DNA from: Persicaria tinctoria | Taxonomy: Eukaryota > Streptophyta > Magnoliopsida > Caryophyllales > Polygonaceae | Length of the DNA: 64,000 bases | Assembly: GCA_037127255.1 (NCBI GenBank) | Contig: JBANSL010000009.1 | Location: 35,795,475 to 35,859,474, forward strand | Direction of reading: 5' to 3' | Part shown: piece by piece, positions 21,060 to 31,950 of the stretch | Layout: every line of letters begins with the position of its first letter | Position numbering within the stretch: position 1 is the first letter of the stretch | Position numbers and translations under genes: made by a program | The notes under the pieces: generated by a model | What the model saw: only the letters and a program-made list of their open reading frames with translations | What the model was told of the DNA's origin: nothing | The model's database searches: none

Positions 21060-21931
21060 TCTGAAGCTGGAAGTTGGAAAATACTAACAAAAGAAACGCG
21101 ATTTAAAACCGCGGTTTTTTACCAGATAAGAAAGAAACGCGGGTTCAAACCGTATTTTTTTTAATTTTAAAAGTAACAAAAAAAAAATTATACGTAAAAC
21201 GCGGCCTTTGATTTTTTTTTTTTTTAAAAAAAACAACGTTTTGGGTTTTGGGTGTGGACAGGGGTGTGCACCACATCCACCACCGTCATTGGCAGGCGGT
21301 AGCTTCTGTGCACCATGGCTACCACCGTCGCCGACGCCCGACGACGCCTTCTCCCTCGGCTGAGGCGCTTGAGGAATTGATCCACCGACAGACGAGAGAG
21401 CAGACGTCGGGAAGCGATGAATTGATCCAACCCTGGCCTTTCATGATTCATGCCTTCTGGCAATGGCCGCCGCCGGCAGACGTCGGGAAGCGATGAATTG
21501 ATCCAGATGAGAGAGGAGACGTCGGCGGATGAGGCGCTTGAGGAATCGATTGGCCGGGATTCTGGATCCATCGTTGGCCAATGGCCGTCGCCGCCGGAAC
21601 ATCGGGGGAGTTAGGGTTGGGGGTTGCGGCCTTGCGGGTTGGGGGTTGCAGTCGCGGGCGGCGAGGAGCTTCGCCGAGAATCCCAGCCACCGCTCCACCT
21701 CCATCTTCTTGCTTCCATTTCCCCCTTTCTTTCTGGTTTGCCCTGAAAGACTGGAACAAATGAAACACGACATCCGGCCGCGTTTCAGGCATTTTCTTTT
21801 TTTGTTTTTTTAATTTAAAAATAAAATTAAGTAAAAACGTAGTTTCAAGCCGCGTTTTATACAAAATTAAATATAACACAGGTTTTCAAACCGCGTTTCT
21901 TTTGTTTGTTTTTTTTCACCCTTTAGATTTT
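21060..21931. other. CGCGG palindrome sequence with a GC-rich insert
   Basis: Palindrome-like AAACGCG..CCGCGGTTTT motifs occur near 21096, 21130, 21195, 21845 and 21890, and again at 26298-26318. Between them, 21240-21780 is GC-rich with its own internal repeats (CAGACGTCGGGAAGCGATGA near 21400 and 21478; GAGGCGCTTGAGGAAT near 21361 and 21528). The GC-rich part could be a captured genomic fragment. I recognise no protein in either strand. Confidence 0.5.
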
Positions 21932-22072
21932 TATTGGAGAATATTATATTTTGTAAACATATTATTTAGTTTCCTTTTTCCTATTTCAGTATTAGGGTTG
22001 TAATTTAGTATATATTGTATCTTCTTCATTCAATCAAAGCAGAGGAAAATTTCCGCAAGATTGGTTTTTACA
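21932..22072 (+). repeat. 5' LTR of copia C
   Basis: Begins TATTGGAGAATATTATATTT and ends GGTTTTTACA before the primer site. It matches 26178-26263 closely up to TTTAGTATATAT. Confidence 0.85.
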
Positions 22073-22085
22073 TGGCATCAGAGCC
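22073..22085 (+). other. primer-binding site of copia C
   Basis: TGGCATCAGAGCC is one mismatch from the initiator tRNA-Met site TGGTATCAGAGCC. Confidence 0.85.
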
Positions 22086-22195
22086 AAACCCTAAAACTTT
22101 ACCTACCTGACCAGCGTATTCCTCGGCACCGATTAACCCTAAATCAAACTCCTAAATCAAACCTGTAATCTTCATTGATCGATTGATCTGAAGTT

Positions 22196-22324
22196 ATGAT
22201 GAATGACAATAATTTTTCCCAACCGAGGGCTCTTTCTCGTCAACACCAAGAGGCTACCAGGCATGAGAAGGTGGCGGCGGTGGCGCTGTCCACTGCGAAG
22301 AAACCAATCGAAGGTGCTGTCAAT
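22196..22324 (+). pseudogene. copia C gag stub
   Basis: ATG at 22196 starts MMNDNNFSQPRALSRQ and runs 43 codons to the MITE insertion point at 22325. Only a remnant of gag is present: the capsid domain and any zinc knuckle normally found before the protease are missing, probably by an old internal deletion. Allowing for the 561-bp MITE plus one 8-bp target copy (569 bp), this frame and the Pol frame after 22893 fall in register, so before the MITE arrived the two were one ORF. Confidence 0.75.
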
Positions 22325-22893
22325 CAGGGGCGGAGGGAGGGGGGGCATGAGGTGGCTCGAGCCCCCCCTGGGTCGGGGGAAAAACGTAAAAAAAAAAAAA
22401 ATTATGTATTTTTTTTTGTAATTTTTGATAATTTAAGGGTTAAAAATAGTTAAAAAGAGTTTTGAATCAATAAGTTTGATTAGCTTAGTTGGTATGGGTT
22501 GAGGAATAGAATGATAAGGTCTTGAGTTCAAATCCTTATAGCTTCATTTTAGGGATTTTTTTTCTCCTTTTAGCATTTTAAACTCAAAATAGCTATTTAA
22601 ATCATACATTTAGTGTGTTTCATATTATATTTCTTATAACAAAAATTGAATCTTATATATATCTTCAAAAAAAATCCCGAAAATTTAGTTGAGCCCCCCC
22701 CCCCTCGGATTTTTTCTTTTCTCCTTTTAGCATTTTAAACTCAAAATAGCTATTTAAATCATACATTTAGTGTGTTTCATACTATATTTCTTATAACAAA
22801 AATTGAATCTTATATATATCTTCAAAAAAAATCCCGAAAATTTAGTTGAGCCCCCCCCCCCGGATTTTTTCTGGCTCCGCCCCTGCTGTCAAT
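22317..22893 (+). mobile_element. hAT-type MITE with 8-bp TSD inside copia C
   Basis: The element is 22325-22885 (561 bp) with terminal inverted repeats CAGGGGCGGAG / CTCCGCCCCTG. It is flanked by the perfect 8-bp duplication CTGTCAAT (22317-22324 and 22886-22893), the hAT signature. Inside is a tandem duplication of period 157 bp (second copy from 22721) and poly-C runs beside GAGCC. A tRNA-like block at about 22479-22545 has an A-box-like TTAGCTTAGTTGG and a B-box-like GAGTTCAAATCC. No transposase, so it is non-autonomous. Confidence 0.93.
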
Positions 22894-24657
22894 GCTATCG
22901 GCACTTCATATACAACCTATGATCGAGAGGCCTTCAATCCAGCGATTACTGACTCTCAGTGGATCATCGTGATAGATATGCTCAAGCAATTCCATGCTAA
23001 GCACTCAAACGATCATCAAATGGGTAAGAAAATTAATCGATGGATTTTAGATACGGGTGCATCGTATCATATGACTGGTAGAAAGGAGTTGCTTACTGAT
23101 TTGCGTGATGTTCAACCTACTCACGTATTATTGCCTGATCATACTATATCTACTGCTGTTCAATGTGGAAGTGTGCGCTTGGGAGATAATTTGGTTATTC
23201 CAAATGTCTTATATGTTCCTGCTTTTCATTGCAATTTGATATCATTTCCGACTCTGATCAGAGAACAGATCTGTTTAGTGACAATGACGGATGAACTTTG
23301 TGTTCTTCAAGACCGCACCTCAAGGGCAGTGATTGGAGTCGGGGAAGGCCGAGAAGGGGTCTTGTGGTTGATTGGTGAATGCGTCTCACCGACAACTGGA
23401 ATAGTTGCCTCTGTTTCCTCATCTGAACTTTGGCACAAGCGGATGGGTCATCCGTCCTATCAAGTATTATCTGCATTCCCTGGTGTTCAATCTGATAGAA
23501 AGCATTCGAGTGAACCTTGTTCTGTTTGTTTTGAAGCAAAGAAAACTCGTGCCAGTTTTCCTGATTCTGTTACTAAAGTTGATGCTTTATTTGAGTTAGT
23601 ACACGCTGATGTTTGGGGACCCTATAGAGTATCTTCTTCAACTGGTGCTCGATTTTTCTTGACCTTGGTGGATAATTTCTCTAGATCTGTTTGGGTCTTC
23701 TTGATTAGCTCTAAGACTGAGGTTGTGAAATGTGTTAAGAATTTCTTTATGCTTGTCAAGACTCAGTTTGACAGGACTGTGAAACGCTTTCGGGCTGACA
23801 ATGGCACTGAATTTTTGCCTCTACGGGAATTCTTTGACAACTCTGGTGTTTTATTTGAGACTTCTTGTGTTGATACTCCCCAACAGAATGGGCGAGTAGA
23901 ACGTATGCACCGTCATTTGCTTAATGTTGCTCGTGCTCTTATGCTTCAAACATCTATTCCGATTATTTATTGGGGAGAATGTGTTCTAACTGCAGCTTAC
24001 TTGATCGGTCGTACACCATCTAGGCTTCTTCAAGGAAAGACTCCATATTTTATGTTATATCAGCAGGAACCTATACTCTCTCATGTCAAGGTTTTTGGTT
24101 GCCTCTGTTTTGTGTCTGTGGTCCCTAAGAGCAAGGACAAATTTGACGCTAAGGGACAACGTTGTATTTTTCTAGGCTATCCATATGGCAAAAAGGGATG
24201 GCGTGTACTTGATGTTGAAACGGGCGGGATTTTTGTTTCTCGTGATGTTGTGTTCTTTGAAGAACAATTACCTTTTTCTGAACCACCATCTAAACTTGAT
24301 ATCTCTATTGAGTCTCAACAGACTCATCCTGCGATTTTTTATGCTGATCTTGAAACTACTGATGTGTTGTCTCAAGAGGCTCTTGCAGAAGGCGGACCAT
24401 CTATGTCTGACTCGGTTGTGTTACCTTCTGCCGATTTGCCCGTAGCTGATCTAGTGGTTCGTCGTAGTTCTCGAGAGCGTGTTCCAAATGTTCGCCTTCA
24501 GGATTATGTGTGCAATACAGTTCATTCTCCAAGCGCCTCCTCAGGTACTCCTTATCCAATAGCTAACTATATATGTTGTTGTTGGCAATTTTTCTCCCCG
24601 TCATATCCAGTTCCTCGCAACTGTTACTTCTATTGTCGAACCCAACTCTTACTCTGA
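22894..24657 (+). pseudogene. copia C protease-integrase region
   Basis: Continuous frame from the MITE boundary to a stop at 24655-24657. Protease ILDTGASYHMTG lies near 23050, GAG-pre-integrase ELWHKRMGHPSY with CSVCFEAKK follows, and the integrase core has all three catalytic residues: HADVWGPY (D), RADNGTEF (D) and QQNGRVERMHR (E). The C-terminal integrase region is present (KVFGCLCFVSV, RCIFLGYP, GWRVLDVETG, VSRDVVFFE). A small insertion near 24575 shifts the frame, so the last 25 codons are not native. The RT continues in the +1 frame. This is the best preserved integrase in the window. Confidence 0.9.
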
Positions 24658-25579
24658 GGCTGTTAAAGATGAGAAATGGAGAAGTGCTATGAAATATGAA
24701 CTTGATGCTTTAGAACGAAATGGCACTTGGGAGCTGACTTCTCTCCCTCCTGACAAGAAACCCATTGGTTGCAAATGGGTTTTCCGGATCAAGTTAAAAT
24801 CTGATGGGACTGTAGAGCGTTACAAGGCCAGGCTCATTGCTCTTGGAAACAAACAAGTCGAAGGCATTGATTATACTGAAACTTTTGCTCCAGTTGCAAA
24901 GATGACATCCGTACGTTTGTTTCTCTCTGTTGCCGCCATCAAGGGATGGCATCTTCATCAGATGGATGTTCAAAATGCCTTTCTGCACAGTGATCTAGAT
25001 GAGGAGGTGTATATGCGCCTTCCCCCTGGTTTTTCTACTTCAGGTGATCGTGTATGTCGCCTACGGAAGTCTCTGTATGGACTTCGTCAGGCTCCCAGAA
25101 ATTGGTTTGCCAAACTAGCTTCCGCTCTTCTCGGGTTTGGCTTCAAACGCTCTTATGCCGATTACTCTTTGTTTTCTTTCAATCGCAATACCAAGGTACT
25201 TCATGTCCTGGTATATGTTGATGACTTGATCATTGGTGGGAACGACTATGAGGAGATTGAAAAATTCAAGAAGTATTTGCACACATGTTTTCATATGAAA
25301 GACTTGGGCCTTCTGAAATACTTCTTAGGCATTGAAATTGCACACGACACTGATGGTCTCTTTCTTAGTCAACGCAAGTATGCTCTTGAGATATTATCTG
25401 AAGCAGGTTTATTAGGTGCTAAACCTGCTGAGTTTCCACTGCCTCAAAATCATGATCTCGCCTTGTCTATAGGCCCGGCCTTCTCTGATCCAGAACAGTA
25501 TCGTCGGCTGGTTGGCCGACTGATCTATTTGACTATTACTCGTCCTGAGCTCAGTTATGCAGTTCACATTCTTTCTTAG
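24580..25579 (+). pseudogene. copia C reverse transcriptase
   Basis: From about 24589 the frame reads NFSPRHIQFLATVTS and runs into a full RT_2-type reverse transcriptase: EKWRSAMKYELDALERNGTW, GCKWVFRIKLKSDGTVERYK, HQMDVQNAFLHSDLDEEVYM, RKSLYGLRQAPRNWF, and catalytic LVYVDDLIIGGND near 25212. The thumb and connection follow to TITRPELSYAVHILS. A TAG at 25577-25579 replaces what is a glutamine in relatives (HILSQFM), a single C-to-T change. The catalytic machinery is otherwise intact. Confidence 0.9.
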
Positions 25580-26170
25580 TTTATGGAAGCCCCTACAGAG
25601 GATCATTGGCAGTCTGCCTTACGGGTTCTTCGCTACATAAAGGGTCATCCAGGTCAAGGCCTTGTTTTATCTAGGGGGAGTTCTGTGCAACTTCGTGCCT
25701 ACTACGATTCTGATTGGGCTTCTTGTCCTATCACTCGTCGCTCTTTGACAGGTTATTATGTTTTTCTTGGAAATTCACCTATCTCTTGGAAAACAAAGAA
25801 GCAACCAACTGTCTCTCGTTCGTCTGCAGAGGCAGAATATCGTTCCATGGCTGCTGCTTGTTGTGAGCTTCTTTGGCTCAAATCGTTTCTTCGCTCCCTT
25901 GGATATCTTCATCGATCTCCCATGCAACTCTTTTGTGACAGTCAAGCGGCCTTACATATTTCTGCAAATCCAGTCTTCCATGAACGAACAAAGCACATTG
26001 AGGTAGATTGTCACTTCATTCGAGATCTTCTCACTTCTGGTGCTATTGCTGCCTCTCATATCCGCACAAAGGACCAACCAGCTGATATCTTGACCAAAGC
26101 CCTTGGTCATCAGCAGTTTTCTCATCTCCTTCGCTAGTTGGGCATTCGTGATTTGCATGCTCCAACTTGA
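25580..26170 (+). pseudogene. copia C RNase H
   Basis: Same frame as the RT. It contains [20 protein letters not shown], the RNase H residues [21 protein letters not shown] and [14 protein letters not shown], then [17 protein letters not shown] and [13 protein letters not shown] second TAG at 26135-26137 stands in place of a lysine or glutamine (HLLR then LGIRDLHAP), after which the normal C-terminus and the polypurine tract follow. So two nonsense codons, one frameshift and the MITE are the only visible breaks in this Pol. Confidence 0.88.
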
Positions 26171-26177
26171 GGGGGAG

Positions 26178-26263
26178 TATTGGAGAATATTATATTTTGT
26201 AAATATATTATTTAGTTTCCTTTTTCCTATTTCACTATTAGGGTTGTAATTTAGTATATATAT
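26178..26263 (+). repeat. truncated 3' LTR of copia C
   Basis: Matches the first 80 or so bases of the 5' LTR (TATTGGAGAATATTATATTT onward), then runs into a T-rich tract and CGCGG palindrome sequence. Confidence 0.8.
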
Positions 26264-26339
26264 TTTTTTTTTTACAATTTTCCTTCTTGTGAATAAAACG
26301 CGGTCTGAGACCGCGTTTTTCTGATTCCCCTTTAAATAT

Positions 26340-26420
26340 TGAATATTTTTGTAAATAGTTTGAAAGTGTAAATATTTCGGTAAATATTTATTTTTGAGTG
26401 AATATTTTGAAAAAAAAATT
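26340..26420 (-). repeat. right arm of the 80-bp inverted repeat
   Basis: Reverse complement of 20921-21000 with a handful of differences. It is followed by GGCAAAGGGGG, which mirrors GGGGGGCAAAAGG at the left arm. Confidence 0.7.
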
Positions 26421-27600
26421 CGGCAAAGGGGGTACGCGTGGGGGGCACATAGGGGTGGTTGACATTTTGCTAATTTGGAGCACTTGGGGGACATTGTCCT
26501 AATAAAGCCCAAAATTTTGGACATCCTAGTAATCACCACTATTATGCCACATGTCCATAAAATAAATCATCTTCCTATATCTTAAAGCTGAGACCTTTGG
26601 AGAGCAGTGAGGCTATCCACATGGAGCATTCTCCAATTTTTTTTCATTCTTTCCGTTTTTGCCCTTCTCTTCCTCTTTCTTTCTCCTGTTCTCTCTCCAA
26701 TTTTTTTCCTTCTTTCCGTTCTCTCTCCTGATCTAGAGGTCGCGCATGTCGCCGACAGCCATGGCGAGGATTCTAGGGTTAGGGGTTCGATCTAGAGGCC
26801 GCGCCTGATGCCTCATCCATCCACATGTATTTGTTTGATATGAAGATGTCATTTTTTTTTCAAAAAATTAGGGTTTAGGGGAACGATCCTCCTCAGTCTT
26901 TTAAAGTTCTTGTCAGATTTATATGTTTCTTCTTTGTTGATGTTTAGGGTTAATCAACTCCAATCCGGGATCGAGCAGATTCGGCAATGGAAGAAGCTGT
27001 TGGAGATGGATTCCGTCGCCGATCGCTCAGGCAGACATGGTTTCCGTCGAATAGGCAAGGGCTTGAAAGGTATTTTGCCCTCTTTTCTATCAGTTAGGTT
27101 TTTTTATTTTTTATTTTTATTGCTGCAGTTCGTTGAAATATGTGTAGTTTGCTTTGATGAATTGTTTTGGGAACGTTTTGATGAATTGTTGTGTGTGAGT
27201 TTTATATGTTGAGGTTGGTTACGAGCTGAAATTCAAATAGAAATCTTTTCTATTTGGAACCAAATATATCACTTTACTTCACACTGAGATTGAAATTACA
27301 ATCTTTATTTGGCTTCTCATCCATGGTAACTACTTTTTTTTTATTTCAATCTCATATTCGAGTTTTTTTGGGTTCTACCTTCAAATGGAACCGAGTATAT
27401 CCGCCATGGTTTTGATACAATTTCATGTAGTCATGCACTTTAGGTGTTTGATGAAATGTCATCCAAAGAATCATGACCCTACCCAAACATCAAGATTTGG
27501 TATTGCCCTTATCCATGAGGTAGGTTGATAAATGGTTTTGTTTGGTTGTGTTGTTTACTGGTGTTGTTCATGTTTCTTGAATAACTCTGGTTCCTTGCAG

Positions 27601-27676
27601 GGAGTTTTGAGACTCAAACATAAAGCAATGGAAGAAGATAATCCTCCCATTAATCCAACATGCTCCCGTATGGTAA
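27601..27676 (+). pseudogene. exon-like segment of unknown origin in the Helitron
   Basis: Bounded by TTGCAG on the left and GTAATG on the right, it reads VLRLKHKAMEEDNPPINPTC with no stop. I do not recognise it. Other exon-like pieces are 28371-28460 (VIWETINAAQKFIEALSYVN) and about 28850-28940 (LWETWETSKPVPSARQPRLL). They sit among introns of plausible length and may derive from one or more captured genes. Confidence 0.35.
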
Positions 27677-27900
27677 TGCAAGGGTCCAAATGCACTTTTT
27701 TTTTAATAAATAGAAATATCAAGTTTTAGTATTTGCTGGGACGAGAGATCAATGTCTATAAACACGTTCAATTTCCATGTGCCTTTTGTCCAATGTTTCT
27801 TTTACCCACCTTGATTATGTTTATTTATATTGTGATATTTAATTATGTTTTTTTATGGTACATCTTAACACTCACCTTCACGTTCTGAATAAAGTTGCAG

Positions 27901-28231
27901 GGCGAGATCGATCATATTCTAAATGAAGTTCGAGAGAGCCTGGACCTTTTCCACAGCATATGGAACAAGGTAAGTGCTGCAATTTCGTTTCTCTCCTTCT
28001 CTTATAGTCCGTGTATTGATATTTGGATTTGACTTTGTGGAGTTTTTTTTTTCTGGATTTAGAATTTTGAATGCCTTCGTTTACACAATTACCTATTGTA
28101 TTGGTTTCCATTATTTGGGGATTAGATTTACGATACAGAAAATGCGAACCAGAAGGAGAAGTACGAGGTTGACTGAAGAAGAAGTTAAGAAATTGAAGAG
28201 GTATAAAGATCAAATCAAGATATGGATTCAG
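27901..28231 (+). pseudogene. NOT3: two captured exons of a CCR4-NOT subunit 3 gene
   Basis: Exon 1 (27901-27969) lies between an AG acceptor and a GTAAGT donor and reads GEIDHILNEVRESLDLFHSI + WNK. Exon 2 (28126-28231) begins IYDTENANQKEKYEVD and, after two one-base losses near 28178-28190, ends VKKLKRYKDQIKIWIQ. In order and wording this is the N-terminal coiled-coil domain of NOT3/NOT5, the CCR4-NOT deadenylase scaffold subunit, where the family has GEIDRVLKKVQEGVDVF and RYRDQIKTWIQ. The intron between is 156 bp. The first coding exon of NOT3 and everything after WIQ are missing, and an in-frame TGA follows EVD. It is a dead, host-derived passenger of the Helitron. Confidence 0.82.
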
Positions 28232-29109
28232 TGATATCTCCTTTCTGTGTCAGAAATGTGCTTCTTTTGCAATTCTGTAGGTTTCTATTCGGACAATTTT
28301 TTTTTAAAAAAAAAATCAAAATAGCCAAGGATCTATGCTTTCACGTCTCTTTCTTTTTCCACACTAGGGCTTATCTGTAATTTGGGAAACCATAAATGCT
28401 GCTCAAAAGTTTATTGAAGCACTTTCCTATGTGAATCAAATGAAAGTTTATGGAGTATGTATTCTATTTTCACCTTTGCCAGTTTTGTAAATAAAGCAAG
28501 TTATTGGACTTATGTTGAAATATCTCGTAATCCAGCTCAAATCTGTCATGCTTTCATATTCAATTCTGAATTGTAAAAGCCGTGTTTGCTATCACATTTT
28601 GTGTCCATTTTCTCATAATCTTTCTTTCTTTCTCGGTGGTTCTTAATGGAAATCTGAATGTTTATTACAGCTTTCACATCTATTATATGCAGGAGTTATA
28701 TCGTACGTATTACTTAATGTTACTTTCTTCTTCATTTATGTGTGTCCCCGACCTTTCCCACGGTTTAAAAGTGTTGGGTGGGACAAGCTCTATCAAACAG
28801 AAGTTGCATTCATCCCACAAGTAAATGATTAAGTGATGATTTGTAGGTAATCTATGGAAAAAAACTATGGGAAACTTGGGAAACTTCGAAGCCAGTACCT
28901 TCTGCGAGACAACCACGTCTGTTGGATGAGGATTTAGATGTGTAAGATTAGGAAACAGTAAGTTTTCTTGAACTTAGTTATTGTTATCTTAAATTCCAAT
29001 ATTTCTCCATATTTTGTAGTCTCTTTATGGAATCTTAAAGGGTTTTATTCATATTTTGCTCCCTCTCTCTCTGCATAAACAAGAAATTTAGGTGACTCCA
29101 ATTTGATGC

Positions 29110-29215
29110 AAATTAAGTACCCTATGTATTTGTGAACTTGGTACCATATTCATGGTTGTGTTTTTTACTGCACACATCACAAGTGGTGGAAAATTCTACA
29201 AGTGTGAAATAAAAA
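29110..29215 (+). repeat. direct repeat flanking the RING-H2 segment, copy 1
   Basis: The stretch TGATGCAAATTAAGTACCCT through GTGAAATAAAAA is repeated at 30780-30892 with under ten percent difference by eye. Confidence 0.85.
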
Positions 29216-29835
29216 TTAGAGAACTCTCCTATGTTTCACGTGATATGGGGGAAAAACAATTGAAATGAAATATTTGCAAAGTTCATTCTTATAATTTAGA
29301 TTTGGAATACCTTGATGGAAATTAATTCCTAATTTGTGGATAATTCCTTTGTGATATTTTGTTTTTTAAAATTTCAACATCATTTCAAATTAATTCAAAT
29401 TAATTTCAACTTAAAAGATTGCAACCGCTTGATTTTGTACCTAAAAATCAGCTGAGATATTTTTTTTGTAACCGTGTTTTTAAATCCATTTAATTTAATA
29501 TTAGTAGGTAGTTACTAATTTCCAACCACGTTTATTCAGATATTAAAAAAAATCACTCACCAATATCTTCATCAAAAAACAAAACTTCCAATAACTGCTC
29601 TATATATTTGCTCACTGATTTTTCTCAATTCTTATTTTCACTTTCTACCTAGGTAAGTAGCTCCTCTCTTCCCGTTTATCTCTATTCTTATAAACGTTCA
29701 CTCCCTCTTGTTCTTCCTCTTTATATCTTTCCCCACGAACGTTCACACCTTTCTGTCTTACGTCTCTTTCTTTCCCTTCTTTATCTCTTTTGTCTCTTTA
29801 AACATGCTTCCTAAGTATGTTTTTTAATGGGTATC

Positions 29836-30633
29836 ATTTTTGTTGCGGAGTTTTTCTTATTGAAGCATTTGCTTCTTACCCCCAAATTGGGGAGTCCAGT
29901 GTTCTTTCTATTTCTCATTACAATTTCGTCGAACAAGATGGATTTGCATTGGTCTATCAAGATTCATTTCCCTGAGATGGGAATGTCGTGAGTAGGCAAG
30001 TGATTTAAGGTATGTTAAATGTCTGCAATGTTCCTGAGTGTCTTCAAACTCTGTATGCAATCGATCACATCAGTGATTACATAAATGAGTGCATTTTTAC
30101 ATCAGGGTTTGATATTCAACGTGGCTTGGTGTCGAATATTACAATTGTTGTTGACACATTTAGTGTGCATTCGGTAGATCATTCTGGTCATCCGCTTGCG
30201 TGTTGCCTATTGACATTGACCCATTGCCTAATGTCAATGCTTTCTATGATATTGACATTGATGAATTCGAATTACCTCCAGATTGGTATGACTATGCATT
30301 AGTTGTTTCTTTATATTAATGATATTTTACTTATCCATATTCACTTAATATTTTACATGTATGAAATAACGTAGGGAATTGCTAATGGGATATGTGTCTA
30401 TACCACAACATGCGTCAATGGAAGCTGTCAATTCACTCCCCGTGGGATTGTTTTCGGAAGCAGCTGGTCAGTGCACTATATGTATGGAAGAGGTGGATCA
30501 CACAACCATGCTCACTCGAATGCCATGTGAGCACCTTTTCCATGACGTTTGCATCCACCAGTGGCTCCAGGCTCAACACTCTTGCCCAATGTGTCGGTTT
30601 AAGTTGCCGATGGCTACCAACGATGCTCCTTGA
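29836..30633 (+). pseudogene. captured RING-H2 zinc-finger gene, two exons
   Basis: The last exon (30375-30633) encodes a complete RING-H2 finger: CTICMEEV, then PCEHLFHDVCIHQWL and CPMCRF, i.e. C-x2-C ... C-x-H-x2-H-x2-C ... C-x2-C, followed by a stop. The donor at 30286 (GATTG|GTATGA) and acceptor at 30374 (GTAG|GGAATT) join in frame across a tryptophan codon, ending the upstream exon with DIDIDEFELPPDW. Further upstream the exon reads NVPECLQTLYAIDHISDYIN in a frame carrying stops near 29972 and 30007 and a shift near 30205. RING-H2 proteins of this layout are E3 ubiquitin ligases. The finger is intact, the N-terminal part is not. Confidence 0.8.
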
Positions 30634-30779
30634 GTTGTTGAATAATTGAAATATTGTACAAACTAGGTTTAGGTTGTAAATACACGTGAATGTTTGTTGC
30701 CGGTGATACTTGATTTTGTGTTACCTTTTAGTTTTGTAATGTTTGGGTTACTTGATTCCAATATTTATCCATCTTTTGT

Positions 30780-30892
30780 TTGATGCAAATTAGGTACCCT
30801 ATGTATTTTTGAACTTGGTACCATATTCATGGTTGTGTTTTTAACAGCACACATTACGGGTGGTGGAAAATTCTACATGTGTGAAATAAAAA
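30780..30892 (+). repeat. direct repeat flanking the RING-H2 segment, copy 2
   Basis: Second copy of 29110-29215. The pair brackets the RING-H2 gene. Further small repeats follow: TCTACCCACGTT occurs at least five times at 30900-31290, once in a 47-bp tandem duplication (31229 and 31276). Confidence 0.85.
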
Positions 30893-31779
30893 TAAAAACA
30901 TCTACCCACGTTTCAAAATAATTTTAAGTTGGAATTTAAAATTAATTGCAAAGATATAGAGACTTAATTTGTAAGTAAGGCATATCTATAGTATCTACCC
31001 ACGTTTACCTCTCAAAAACAACTATCTACCCACATTCATAAGTTTTTTTTTTCTTTTTAACCTTTTCATATATATTAGCAATATTAGCAATTTAACCGTA
31101 AAAATAATTTTTTTCACTAACTTCATGTACTTCCCACTGATTGAATTCGGTAGTTATTTATCCTGCTAGGGGATTTAGTAGTTTGTTTGTTTTTTTTTTG
31201 TTTTCTTTTTTACCTTCATTAAACATATCTACCCACGTTCTTTTTTAGTATAGACATTGAAGTTATCTTATTTTTCTACCCACGTTCTTTTTTAGTATAG
31301 ACATGGAAGTTATCTTAGTTTTTTTTATTAGTATGTAAATTACTTAGTTATCTCACTCCTCCACTCCCCCACTTTTTCTTATACACACATAAAACCTGGA
31401 AGTTACCTTCATTTTTATTTATTAGTATGGAAGTTACTTAGTTATCACACTCCCCCCACTCGCCTACTAAGCTCATGACGAGGCTTCCAATCCGAGGAAC
31501 AAAAACCACAAACAAGGTATTCTATTTTTCCTAGTCATTTCTACATCTGTTGAAGGTATCCTTCTACCTTTTTTTTTTGGAATCATTGTTCAACTGTGTG
31601 ACTTCTTGAACTTATATTTTTCAGTTGATGCTCAATCGATTTCCGAACATCCATCCCAGAGTGCGCAGGTACGTTTACTTAGTTTTTTCAGCAAACATGA
31701 TGTGTTTCGAGTGAAAACATTTCGATGTTTGTGTTGTTAATTTGACTTCGTTATTTGGTTACGTGCTACAGGATTCAAA

Positions 31780-31945
31780 TGGCACCACCCATAGATACCA
31801 TCAACGCCTTAGATGGATCTACAAAGAAAATTTGGACAATTAGGGGAAGGATTACCGTTCTTTGGACAACGTCTTATCAAGACTCTAATGATGTCGACAT
31901 AATTCAACTTATTATCACGGAATTCAACTTATTATCATGGATGAA
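31780..31945 (+). pseudogene. Helitron RPA70-like OB-fold fragment
   Basis: From ATG 31780 the frame reads MAPPIDTINALDGSTKKIW + TIRGRITVLWTTSYQDSNDV. The pattern of a short leader, then WTIRGRITVLW, matches the first OB fold of the replication protein A 70-like ORF carried by plant Helitrons. It is cut after about 45 codons and runs directly into the helicase C-terminus in another frame, so the rest of the RPA gene and most of the helicase have been deleted. Plant Helitron RPA proteins bind single-stranded DNA during rolling-circle transposition. This piece cannot. Confidence 0.6.
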
Positions 31946-31950
31946 CTGGT

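Larger units (their letters stand above)
21932..26263 (+). mobile_element. copia element C, interrupted by a hAT MITE
   Basis: Ty1/copia element with a 141-bp 5' LTR, a good primer site, one gag-pol reading frame broken by a MITE and a few point changes, a polypurine tract (GAGGGGGAG, 26169-26177) and a 3' LTR that matches the 5' LTR for about 80 bases and is then replaced by other sequence. Gag is very short. Protease, integrase, RT and RNase H all keep their catalytic motifs. Confidence 0.88.

Noticed and set aside
27532..28950. A complete host gene with several introns
   Set aside because: Exon-like parts come from different genes and NOT3 is truncated and frameshifted; gene capture by the Helitron explains them better.
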